Shown here: piece after piece, positions 41,426 to 52,624 of the stretch
Layout: each line of letters begins with the position of its first letter
Numbering within the stretch: position 1 is the stretch's first letter
Source of the DNA: Mycoemilia scoparia
Taxonomy: Eukaryota > Kickxellomycota > Kickxellomycetes > Kickxellales > Kickxellaceae
NCBI GenBank assembly: GCA_027575805.1
Contig: JANBPU010000049.1
Coordinates: forward strand, 1 to 64,000
Direction: 5' to 3'
Length of the DNA: 64,000 bases
Notes under the pieces: model-generated
Told to the model about the DNA's origin: nothing
Seen by the model: only the letters and a program-made list of their open reading frames with translations
Databases searched by the model: none
Program-made: the position numbers and the translations under genes

Positions 41426-41944
41426 GGTTGTTGCTATTTCTAGACTTGGATAGTGTGTGTAGATAAAGAAGGTGAAAGAATAGCTCGAAAAAAGCAAAGG
41501 TAAAAAGGCTATTTTGAATGCTTGGACCTATCGACAATTTTATGGTGTAATACACCAAGCGATGCTGCTGGATTTCTGCTTTCATGTGCATATGATTGAT
41601 CTATTGTGGTATATTATTATAACTCCGGCTACTGTCAGAAACTATACTATTTAAACCATAAATATACACCGCTCTTTCTTATTTTTTCAGCCTCTTTGTG
41701 TATGCAACTCTTAAATACAGCCTAACACAGTGCTCGGATTCCATATGATGGCTTGAGGTTCTCCAAGAAAAACAGGCCAAGAAGGTATGATTTAACACAC
41801 ATAGGAGCACACTTCAAGGCATCTTTCTGGTAGCAAATATGTGTATTCAGTTTAGCCCGTGATCCAATCCGGATGCAATACTATACCCGTGCCGCGGATT
41901 TTTAGGGCGTGACATGTGCTCATTTCAAATCATGAGAATAGGTA

Positions 41945-42105
41945 TGAGTGTTTATATGGCAGAGCAGTCTCCTCTAAAAGAGTACTTGGATATTCCCTTG
42001 GATATCAGCCAATTATCACTGAGACTCCAGCTAAAAAATATGGGGTATGGGCTGATTTGCAGTGAATGTGCGAGGGTATCTGTATGTTCTCTTTAGGTGG
42101 AGAAC
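41945..42105 (-). repeat. Dispersed repeat family B, copy 4
   Basis: CAGTCTCCTCTAAAAGAGTA then CTTGGATA is the reverse complement of the 3' end of copies 1 and 3. It continues through CCAGCTAAAAAATATGGGGT to TTCTCTTTAGGTGGAGAA, the inverted other end. Confidence 0.7.
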
Positions 42106-42349
42106 TTGCCTTATATCTTTGACCAATTGAAATCGCAACTTCCCACATCAACCCGCTCAAGTAACAGCAAATGCTTTACTGAAGCTTGCTGAGGTATGTG
42201 CCAGAATACGCTGCCACAGTGAAAAAGGTACTTTGGAGCAACTCAAGCAAAGTACAATCAGCTGAAAATACCATTAATTTATCAAACCAACTTTGATTTC
42301 AGCTACTAGCATATGGGCAAGTCTCCTATAAAATGTGCCAGAATAATCT

Positions 42350-42440
42350 CTCTAATGTCGGCCTAAAATGTATGGCTTGTAGGCCAAATCTGAGAGGCAT
42401 AGCAGTACAACTAGGCAAACCTTTGATTGAGAACCTGCCA
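42350..42440 (+). repeat. Dispersed repeat family D, copy 2
   Basis: CTAAAATGTATGGCTTGTAG then GCCAAATCTGAGAG matches the copy at 14500-14585. Limits are uncertain. Confidence 0.5.
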
Positions 42441-43088
42441 TGTAACTATGCAAATGAGTCTATTTAGTATCAATCTTCGTTTGGTTTTAAAGTAGATTCC
42501 TATTTTATAGTGTAGCTGCCTTGGTTTTATCTCGATAGTAAATCATATTGATTTTATGAAACTAGCTCCTAAATTTGCCATAGCCCAATCTTTAGGAAAA
42601 TTTAAACTACTTGCACTATTTTTCCTGATATTCGAATGTGAGCCCTCCACAAGAGAGTTTCATGTATTAATTCTGATACTTTGATCATTGCATTAATTTT
42701 GTAAATACGCTAAAGCTTCAAATTGGTTTGAGGTTTCTATAATCCGAATCACTAGCACCATTATTTGGCGTTCATAAATGCCGCTTGTCTATGGATTTTG
42801 GCCCTTTGGGGGTAGAAGTCACAAGAATAGCCGTCTTTTGAACCTTATTGAAACACCTCACATAATTATTGAGCCACCATTTTCTTTGCAGATGTTTCAA
42901 TCAGTTGATCTCCAATTAAACCTTTCTAATACGACTTTGCATGCCAAAATCAATGCCCACACTCACCCACAAAGCTTTGGCATACGTGTCTCTAAAAGCT
43001 GGCGCTTATTGTAGCACAACTTCTATCCATTATTCCATTTACGTACCTCTCTTCCCTCCAACCCAACTATATTTGTTTAGTATCAAAG

Positions 43089-44084
43089 ATGCCGCAGATC
43101 CGAATTAAAATTAGGCCCGCAAATGACAGCGTGCTTGAAATAGAGCTCGACCCCGAAATCACAAAAGTCTCTGACTTGAAGAAGCTCATTGCCGAAAAGC
43201 GCGAGAATTCTGAACCAGAAAAGCAGAGACTTATATATTCGGGCCGCATTCTCAAGAGCGAAAGCGATAATGACAAGCTTTTATCTGAATACAACATCAA
43301 TAATGACTGCACTATTCATTTGGTGGTAAGCAAAAAGGACTCAGGCAAGCCTGCTACTTCTTCTGCTGCTCCTACTGGTGGTGCAAGCACACAGAGAACA
43401 TCAGCTACATCCCCAAGTCCTAGTGCCAATGCACCATACGCAGACCCATCGCAACAACCAGGCGGGTTTAACCCATTCGGCTCAATGTTTGGTCCCGGTG
43501 GAGGCTTAGGCAGTCAAGGAATGCCACCAAATATGTCTCTTGAGACAGCACAACAAATGCTAGATAATCCAATGTTCCAGCAGACCATGCAGCAGCTATC
43601 CAGCAACCCCGAGCTATTAAGAACCATGTTGGACTCACACCCAGCACTTAGATCTATGCCTGAAGAAACTCGCCGCATGATGCTTAACCCCGATATGCTA
43701 AGGCTGATCACTAACCCCGATGTTATGAGGACCATGGCTAGGTTGCAATCAGGCATGGGTCCTGGTGGTCTAGCTGGTTCGCAGGCAGTCCCTCCCACAT
43801 CAACCGATGCTTCATCGCCTCCAGCATCCGGAGCAGGAGCAAACCCATTTGATCCGGCCGCATTCCAAAACCTCATGTCTAGTCTCGGATCATTCCCAGC
43901 TGCCACTCAACCACCAGCTGCTGCCCCTTTAACGACTGAGCAGCAGCGCGAAAGATATAGAACTGAGCTATCACAGCTCAATGACATGGGCTTCTTTGAT
44001 GAGGCGCAAAACCTGCGTGCCCTCTCTGTAGCTAATGGCAATGTCAATGCCGCTGTTGAATATCTCTTGTCCCACCCAATATAA
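43089..44084 (+). CDS. DSK2: UBL-UBA ubiquitin receptor Dsk2/ubiquilin
   Basis: A shuttle that brings ubiquitylated proteins to the proteasome and takes part in ERAD. 331 residues, single exon. Residues 1-76 form the ubiquitin-like domain (MPQIRIKIRPANDSVLEIEL then VSDLKKLIAEK). Residues about 155-220 are an STI1-like region (LDNPMFQQTMQQLSSNPELL, then DSHPALRSMPEETRRMMLNP). Residues about 285-331 form the UBA domain (LSQLNDMGFFDEAQNLRALS with MGF, and NVNAAVEYLLS). The linkers are Ser/Pro/Gly-rich. Yeast Dsk2 is 373 residues, so this one is slightly short. Ubc7 at 15 kb works in the same pathway but is not linked. Confidence 0.93.
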   Translation: MPQIRIKIRPANDSVLEIELDPEITKVSDLKKLIAEKRENSEPEKQRLIYSGRILKSESDNDKLLSEYNINNDCTIHLVVSKKDSGKPATSSAAPTGGASTQRTSATSPSPSANAPYADPSQQPGGFNPFGSMFGPGGGLGSQGMPPNMSLETAQQMLDNPMFQQTMQQLSSNPELLRTMLDSHPALRSMPEETRRMMLNPDMLRLITNPDVMRTMARLQSGMGPGGLAGSQAVPPTSTDASSPPASGAGANPFDPAAFQNLMSSLGSFPAATQPPAAAPLTTEQQRERYRTELSQLNDMGFFDEAQNLRALSVANGNVNAAVEYLLSHPI

Positions 44085-44549
44085 ACTATGAATTATAATT
44101 TTGCCCCAAGTAATGAATTTGCTCATGTCTGTGTAAAAGGAGGCCACGATCACCTTGTCCATTTATTTTACTGCACTTTTCTGGCTAATAAAAATCTAAA
44201 ACCATATAAAATGGGCATACAATGAAAAATTACCATGCACGTTCACATGTTTTCCAAGTTTTTGTAGTGTTAAAAATAATATGGTAGAAGTTTATTAGGT
44301 TTGAGTTCTTGGCTGACGAATCAGGATATTCTGTTTCGTCACTTTGATCCATCGAGGATTCGGGAACTCCCTTTTCGCTTCTTTCTCTCATTATTGTTGC
44401 TGCACTGTAATTATAGCTACACTTAAAACTCAATCACTTCTATTTCTTGCTTACCACCTTTTATCTTTTACTCTAATATCAGCATTGTCCTTCTTACTAC
44501 TATTATTGTTATTTTGCACCAGAAAACAAGCATCGCTACCCACCAGATA
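44085..44549. other. Intergenic region between DSK2 and LRO1
   Basis: About 465 bases with the DSK2 3' UTR and LRO1 promoter. A pyrimidine-rich stretch lies at 44400-44520. No gene is seen. Confidence 0.5.
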
Positions 44550-46952
44550 ATGGCCGGGCTTACAAAGAGAAAAACTAACAAGCAAACAGAAAAGCCTGCA
44601 AACGGAAACCATGAAAGGAGAAGCGGGTCCGAGGAAGAGTATGTCAATGGGGGTCGTGGTGATAAATCATTGCATACACCGCCAAATAAAGGCAAAAAGG
44701 GCACAAAATTCAACAGTGCCAAAAAAGCTGCGTCGCCCAAAGGCAGGCCTAAGCTTGAAGATACCGCAGAAAGTTACTTTTACGGTTCCAGTCTACAAAA
44801 AGAGATGGGTTCAACACCGCCATTCCACAAGAAAAAGAGGATCTGGTTCATTTTTGGCATAATGATTGGGGTGTTGTTGGCAATTATTGGAGTTGGCACA
44901 GCACCGAAATATTCCCAGCATTTGTCATTTATCCGTGATTACATGGCAATGGTTACTGCTGATATTGATCTCAAATCACTAATTCCGTCAAACGTTATGT
45001 TGGACGACATTCTTTCCGATATAAGCGATCTCCTTGGAAACAGCGATTCTACGTTAGTGGGAGATTTTGAGCCAGCCAGAAGCTTGAAGGAAAAGGACCC
45101 ACGGCTTTCAGCCAAGCATCCAGTTGTGCTTATTCCTGGAATCATCAGCACAGGGCTAGAAAGCTGGAGCACAGCAAATTGTTCGAAACCCTACTTTAGG
45201 CAACGGATGTGGGGCTCAATGACGATGTTCAAGGCCATGCTGCTCGATAAAGAATGCTGGATAAGGAGCATAATGTTGGATCCAGCCACAGGGCTAGATC
45301 CTCCAGATATCAAGCTTCGTGCTGCTCAAGGTAAGGGATGGAGACGTGCATATGTTTATGTAGAATAGCCAACCACCTAAAGTAAGAATATGGAAAGGTA
45401 TTAACCTGCATGCAACATGACGCATTTAATATAGGCCTTGAGGCAGCAGACTATTTTATATCCGGCTATTGGATCTGGGCAAAATTAATTGAGAATTTGG
45501 CCGAAATCGGATACGATAACAACAACATGCATTTTGCCTCATATGACTGGCGATTGAGCTATGCTGATATGGAGAAAAGAGATGGTATGATGTCCAATTT
45601 GAAGGCCCATATCGAGAACCTTGTGAAAGCCTCGGGGCAAAAGGCTGTTATTGTTGGGCACTCCATGGGTGTAAACGTATTCAGCTACTTTATGAAATGG
45701 GTTGAGTCTCCAGATGGGGGAGATGGCGGTGACCAGTGGGTTGACAAGCATATCGAGGCCCTAGTCAACATAGCTGGACCTATGCTTGGTGTCTCGAAAA
45801 CACTGTCATCTCTTCTCTCAGGAGAGCAGCGCGAGACAGTACAGCCTTTGGCCGATTATCTGTTGGAGCACTTCCTCAACAAGCAAGAGCGAGCAAAAAT
45901 ATTCCGCAGCTGGGGTGGACTTCCTTCACTACTTCCCAAGGGTGGGAATGCAATCTGGGGAGATTCAGAGGGTGCTCCAGATGACATACTAAACAAAAAG
46001 ACCACAAAGCCAACCAGCAGCCTTGGCTCTGTTATTCGATTTGCTGCGAATCAGTCATCATTTTTCCAAAACAACCTGACAACAGACGATGCACTGAAGC
46101 TATTGGATCACAACCTCGACCCATTGATCAGAAACAGAATTCGTAGCGAATACAGCTTTGGAGTTTTCCACACAGAAAAGGAAATGAAAGCGCATAAAAA
46201 TGACAGAAGGACTTGGTCGAATCCTTTACAGAGTCAGCTGCCGAATGCTCCAAATATGAGGATTCATTCTATATACGGGGTTGGCGTCGAGACGGAAAGG
46301 GCTTATTACTATAGACAACTCAGCGATGAGCAGATGAAGTCAAAGGAGGCAGGGCATGACCATGAGCGGGAAAAAATATTGAATATAAAAAATAAAGGCA
46401 CTCATTTCCCTTTTGTACGTGGCGTTAACGCCGGAGATCTGCTGGAAGATGGCCCACCATCACATGAGGAGTCCCAGGCAGTAACTGCTTTGTATATAGA
46501 TTCAAAACAGTCGAATGCTGAAGAATTGACTTCTTCTGGTGTGGTCGCAACTGACGGTGACGGAACTGTCCCACTGTTGTCTTTGGGATACATGTGTGTT
46601 TCGGGATGGAGAAAGAAGCTGTATAACCCTCATGGAGTGAAGGTTGTATGCAAAGAGCTCGAGCATAACCCAACTGCATTCTATACCAATTTGCGTGGTG
46701 GCTTCAAGGCTTCGGATCATGTAACTATCTTAGGAAATTATGCTATGATGGTAAGCAAAGAATCTAGAAATATATATATATATATATATACTTAAGTGAT
46801 GTTATAAGCATTTAAATTTCCTTTTAACCATCTTATTGGAATATACAATTTAGGAGGATGTTTTAAAAATTGCTTCAGGATTTGGTAACGAGATCGAAGA
46901 TAGCTTTATCTCCAAGATCACAAAAGTAGCCGAGAAAATAAACATAGGCTAA
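44550..46952 (+). CDS. LRO1: Phospholipid:diacylglycerol acyltransferase (PDAT, Lro1)
   Basis: Makes triacylglycerol by moving an acyl chain from a phospholipid to diacylglycerol, at the ER. Three exons (44550-45330, 45435-46750, 46854-46952) give 731 residues (yeast Lro1 661). Residues 1-95 are a basic cytosolic tail and residues about 98-118 a single membrane helix (IWFIFGIMIGVLLAIIGVG). The luminal LCAT fold carries PVVLIPGIISTGLESW, the lid WGSMTMFKAMLLDKECW, YDWRLSY, the nucleophile elbow GHSMG with S337, ATDGDGTVPLLSLGYMC with the Asp, and the SDHV His near the end. The frame also starts from a TTG at 44514; the ATG at 44550 is the likely start. The last exon carries only a 32-residue tail. 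Confidence 0.93.
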
Positions 46953-47210
46953 TAATTTGGTCGCCTTTCTATTTATTATTTTTTGAAATAAACTGCACTG
47001 ATATTTAGAAACAAATAGTTCCCAGATATATCATGTTATCTCAATTAGCTTCACTTTATGATGCCACCAAATGCAATAAACCATAGAAACTTACTGGATC
47101 CATTTCGATTTTTCCTGGTATATTTTTTGTTGAATTTTGGGCCATCAAAATTTCAAAGTACAAAATTTAAAAAATGCCATTTATTCTATACACTGGGGTT
47201 TGCCGATTGC
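46953..47210. other. Convergent intergenic region, LRO1 and bL19m
   Basis: 258 bases of two 3' UTRs. No element is seen. Confidence 0.5.
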
Positions 47211-47920
47211 TTATTTTTTCGACTTTTTTTGACCTGTAGATGGGCTAAGTGCCTTCTTGAAGGATTTGGCATCATATGCTTTACCTGGCAAATTACGAAG
47301 ATAGAAAAGCTTTGCTCGCCTAAACCCTTCGCCCTTCTGCAAGATCTTGATGCTTTTGACCATTGGGGAATAGGCCGGGAATCTCATTTCTACACCAACC
47401 TTCATTATCGTGTTGCGTAAAACAAAGGCTGTATCAATTCCACGGCGGCTGATAGCAATGCAAATACCGACAAATGTCGATGTAGATGCTGGCTTTGACA
47501 TGCTGTTTATAGATTCTACCATTACTACGTCTCCAGGACACATCCTCTTGCTTTTGTGGGCGCGTCTAACAAATAGATCAGCTCGGCCGTCGTGATTTGC
47601 ACGCTGTAAGGATTCTCTTTCAATAACCTTCATCATATTTGGCTTTTTCTCGTGAGGAAGAACTAGGGGCCTTTCGAATGCGGGTTTTGGTATTATTATA
47701 GAATCTGGTACATTTTGAACTAATTCGTAAAATAAATTAAAAGCATACGCTTTGGTTATTAACGGGCCTGTTGAGCATGCTTATCAACAATATTTGGTGA
47801 ATCTAAACTATATTTACCAGGTGCTTTTGATGATATCCTTGCGATTCGTGAAATGGAGTTATATGTGCAGGGAGTTAGGAGTTTCTTGGAGGCTGCGAGT
47901 GACCTGAGTGCGGAAAACAT
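47211..47920 (-). CDS. Mitochondrial large-subunit ribosomal protein bL19m
   Basis: Structural protein of the mitochondrial large subunit. Two exons (47818-47920 and 47211-47719) give 203 residues. Exon 1 is a presequence-like start (MFSALRSLAASKKLLTPCTY) with several Ser, Lys and Arg and no acidic residue. The L19 core has PGDVVMVESINS, FVGICIAISRRGIDTAFVLR, NTIMKVGVEMRFPAYSPMVK and the signature RRAKLFYLRNLPGKA. The basic C-terminus (GQKKSKK) is typical. The intron donor is GTAAAT and the acceptor AATTAG. The start is the only ATG giving a mitochondrial presequence. Confidence 0.9.
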
Positions 47921-48278
47921 GACTGGAATCGCAGACGAATGACCAAGGTAGTATAAGGAAAATAATGTAAAATTCTAGTCCTGAATTCAAAAAAAGCCAA
48001 AAGCAACGCCAGATCTTGTTTTACTCAACAGGTCAGGACGATATCGTTTTTCTAATCAGATTTGTCAAATGTTTAATCAGCTATCAATTAGGCCATTACA
48101 GAGACAGCTCTGTTCTACTTTTCACCACTTTACCCACACACACACACACACACACAGTGCCAACCAATGATACAATAAATAACAACGTCACCGATCCAGG
48201 GGGCCTTTTTCATTCTAAACAATTTTAGTTGCATTATAGTACTCTCCTCTATATTGAAAAAATACGCGCTTTAGCATA
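47921..48278. other. Divergent promoter region, bL19m and FDH
   Basis: 358 bases serving two promoters. It contains a (CA)n microsatellite at about 48134-48156. No gene is seen. Confidence 0.5.
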
Positions 48279-50004
<1,726 letters not shown>

Positions 50005-50593
50005 TTTGGTGCTCAATTGTGTGTTTTCACAAGCTTGTGCTTTGGTCCTGCATTTCGACTTTTCGCATTATTTTGGCTGCTGCTGGTGTGTTTGTTTGTG
50101 TGTATAGTTTTGAAGTTTAAAATTATTTGATGTACTGTTTGCTAGCCATGTTGAATAAATTTAGAAAGTCGCGGTTTGCTCTTTGTCACCAATGCCCGTA
50201 ATACTTGCTATAATTTATTCTAAGGGAGTCTTTGACAAAAAGGTTATTCTGAGTTCAATTCTACTTTTTAGAATTCAGGTCTTTCCTTTGTACTGAAGAT
50301 CCAGCCTTGTCTTTACTGAATCATTTTGTCTTTAAGCTTGAGTTTAAATCAATTCAAGAAAAGAGGGTTTTTGATGGGGAGTATATTGGGGAGGGAAAAT
50401 CTATTTACAGAAATGGTATTATCCTTTAAAATAATTTTTAAAAAATTGATGACCACCATTTATTAGCAAATGGTCACCCTTCAAAGATAACTTCCCAAAT
50501 TCTATTTAAAAACACGGGAGCTTCTGACCATTTCCTTTTATACATCGAATTGACTGCATTTTCCAAAACATTTGAATTGATAATAGTTACGAG
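50005..50593. other. Intergenic region between FDH and small secreted protein gene
   Basis: About 590 bases with the FDH 3' UTR and a reduced family A repeat at 50430-50497 just upstream of the next gene. Confidence 0.5.
50430..50497 (+). repeat. MITE-like repeat family A, copy 6 (internally deleted)
   Basis: The right end GGTCACCCTTCAAAGATAAC and ATTTATTAGCAAATGG fit copy 1, but the left terminus is replaced by an A/T run (AATAATTTTTAAAAAATTG). About 68 bases remain. Confidence 0.45.
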
Positions 50594-50896
50594 ATGATGA
50601 ATATATTCTACACAGCCATTCTGCTCTCTGCCATTGTCTCTCGAATCACATTTGCCACTGATATTTCACCAGATGATTATTATGTCGCTGGACAAGACGA
50701 TATCGAGTTCAAGAATAATCCCGAAAATATCCAAAAGAGAGATGGCGAGGGTTGGATTAGCAAGATTACCAGAGGCGTCAAGGAAGTGCTCACAGACGAT
50801 GAAAATTGCATACCGGCCTCCCATACACCAAAGATATATGCTGCCAGCTTTGTGCCTTTAGGTATTTGTGTAGCTGTGACGAATGCAATGTACTAG
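50594..50896 (+). CDS. Small secreted protein precursor with Kex2-type site
   Basis: I do not recognise a family. 100 residues. Residues 1-21 form a signal peptide (hydrophobic FYTAILLSAIVSRITFA). An acidic pro-region follows (DISPDDYYVAGQDD). The dibasic site NIQ-KR at about residues 46-49 would release a peptide starting DGEGWISKITRGVKE. Only one Cys follows (ENCIPAS), so it is not a disulphide-rich effector. A possible intron (donor GTATTT at 50862, acceptor CCCTTTTCAG at 50999-51008, followed by 68 bases to a TGA at 51076) would replace the last residues by GINERQLGHVYRVVHAHG and end at 111 residues. The acceptor is strong, the donor weak, so the 3' end is open. Secretion and Kex2 processing are inference. 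Confidence 0.6.
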   Translation: MMNIFYTAILLSAIVSRITFATDISPDDYYVAGQDDIEFKNNPENIQKRDGEGWISKITRGVKEVLTDDENCIPASHTPKIYAASFVPLGICVAVTNAMY

Positions 50897-51449
50897 CTTG
50901 CCATAATATGTGCCTGTTATCTGTTCATTTAAATTTTATTCTCTTTTCATATTCTTCCATAACAGTCCTTGTTTCAAAGATTTTGTTCAATTAAAAATCC
51001 CTTTTCAGGTATTAATGAGAGGCAGTTAGGGCATGTTTACCGTGTCGTGCACGCGCATGGTAATTCAGGAATATGATCAATGGTAATTAGGTGGTCCAAA
51101 TTTAAAGATCTTTAATTCATATGATTTGCTTGTGGTGGTTATTGGGTTTTGCAAACAGTGATTTAAACGCAAGAGATCCAATAAAACAAAACATAAACAG
51201 TGGCCAACGAGCATTGTCGGAGACAGAGAGAGGGTGAGGGAAGGAGGGCGAGATGCCAGGTCTGTTTTTTCTGCTTAAAGTAAACAACCACTCAATATTT
51301 TCTTGAAAACACTAAACCAAGCTCTTTAACTTCTTTTTCTATTCTCTAATACACTTTTACTTTTCTAGTCATCAGAATTTTTCCTGATCAAAAGATATAT
51401 TTTATTGTATAATCTTACAACTAATAGTACCACTACCAAATAGCCAAAA
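50897..51449. other. Intergenic region upstream of PCNA
   Basis: About 550 bases. It includes the possible last exon of the small secreted gene (51009-51076). A purine-rich stretch (GAGAGAGGGTGAGGGAAGGA) lies at about 51225. No MluI-type (ACGCGT) box was noticed. Confidence 0.45.
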
Positions 51450-52333
51450 ATGCTTGAAGCCCGTCTACCCCAAGCTGCTCTTCTTAAAAAGATTGTCGAG
51501 GCCTTGAAGGAAATGGTCAATGAATCAAATTTTGACTGTGGTGATTCTGGTATTTCTATGCAAGCTATGGACAGTGCACATATTGCCATGTGCTCCTTGC
51601 TGTTAAGGTCCGAAGGCTTTGAGCCATACCGCTGTGACCGTGTCATATCCCTTGGCCTCAGCTTCTCTTCTCTTAGTAAAGTTCTCAAGTGCGCTGGCAA
51701 CGATGATGTTGTTACACTCAAGGCCGAAGACGACGCAGACACTTTGGGGCTCATGTTCGAGTCACCAAAGGAAGAGCGTGTCAGCCAGTTCGACTTGAAG
51801 CTTATGGACATTGACAGTGACCACGTCAGTATTCCTGATCAAGAATATGACTGCACTGTCCACCTCTCTTCTGCCGAGTTTGCCAGGATCTGCCGTGATT
51901 TGAGCACATTTGGCGCATCTGTCGTACTCGATGCTACCAAGGAGGGCATCAAATTCTCTGCTTCTGGCGAACTCGGTAGAGGAGGAATTCTTCTCAAGCA
52001 GCAAGGCTCAGTCGATGATAGTGTAAGTTACTGTGTTTGTATATACCAACCTCATCTTTAGAACTTCCTACACCTATGCCTTTTTATAATTGATTTCTGA
52101 CATCGAGCTTGTTATTTTTGTAGAGCCCCACTTCTACCCGCATTGAGATGCGCGAGCCAGTGTCTGTTACCCTCTCTCTCAAGTACCTTAACATCTTCAC
52201 CAAGGCCGCTCCACTGTCCGAAGTTGTCACCATTAATATGAGCAGCGAGATACCAGTCCTCTTCCAGTTCTCTATTGGCGACATTGGACACATTAGATTC
52301 TATCTTGCGCCTCAGATTCAGGAGGATGACTAA
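51450..52333 (+). CDS. POL30: Proliferating cell nuclear antigen (sliding clamp)
   Basis: The trimeric sliding clamp of DNA replication and repair. Two exons (51450-52022 and 52124-52333) give 260 residues, as in all PCNAs. MLEARLPQAALLKKIVEALK is the conserved start. SGISMQAMDSAHIAMCSLLL and RCDRVISLGLSFSSLSKVLK are domain 1. The interdomain connector carries LMDIDSDHVSIPDQEYD. The C-terminus FQFSIGDIGHIRFYLAPQIQ is canonical; the final acidic EDD is kept. The intron uses GTAAGT and TTTGTAG. No truncation. Confidence 0.95.
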
Positions 52334-52624
52334 ACTCTAAAAACCCGCCTACCGCATCTACAATACCCACCTCCGTAACCATATTTCTACCACCAAACAT
52401 ATCCACTACAAACTCCTTTTTTATACACATACACATCTTAAATTTACTAGTTGTCACTTGGCACAAAGCTTACTGTTTTATAGTTGGTATTCCAAAAGCT
52501 ATGTACATCATAAACAATGGTGGCTATATCTCATTACTACTCCCTGTGTTATTCAAACAAGATATTAAAAACAGTCTATTCTCGATGCTAGAGAATCAGA
52601 GGCTAATTCAAGTTTGCTATTAGG
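52334..52624. other. Convergent intergenic region, PCNA and S28 peptidase
   Basis: About 290 bases of two 3' UTRs. No gene is seen. Confidence 0.5.

Larger units (their letters stand above)
41426..43088. other. Divergent intergenic region, PMP47 and DSK2
   Basis: About 1.66 kb. It holds family B copy 4 (41945-42105) and family D copy 2 (42350-42440). The frame at 41914 is made of repeat sequence. The last 150 bases are a pyrimidine-rich leader of DSK2. Confidence 0.55.

Noticed and set aside
41914..42096. 60-codon plus-strand open frame
   Set aside because: It lies in family B copy 4; the same sequence occurs in non-coding positions at 2101 and 18198.
42778..43014. 78-codon frame just upstream of DSK2
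   Set aside because: No domain and it runs into the pyrimidine-rich leader; not in frame with DSK2.
48134..48156. CA repeat considered as a regulatory element
   Set aside because: Simple microsatellite; nothing else supports a regulatory function.
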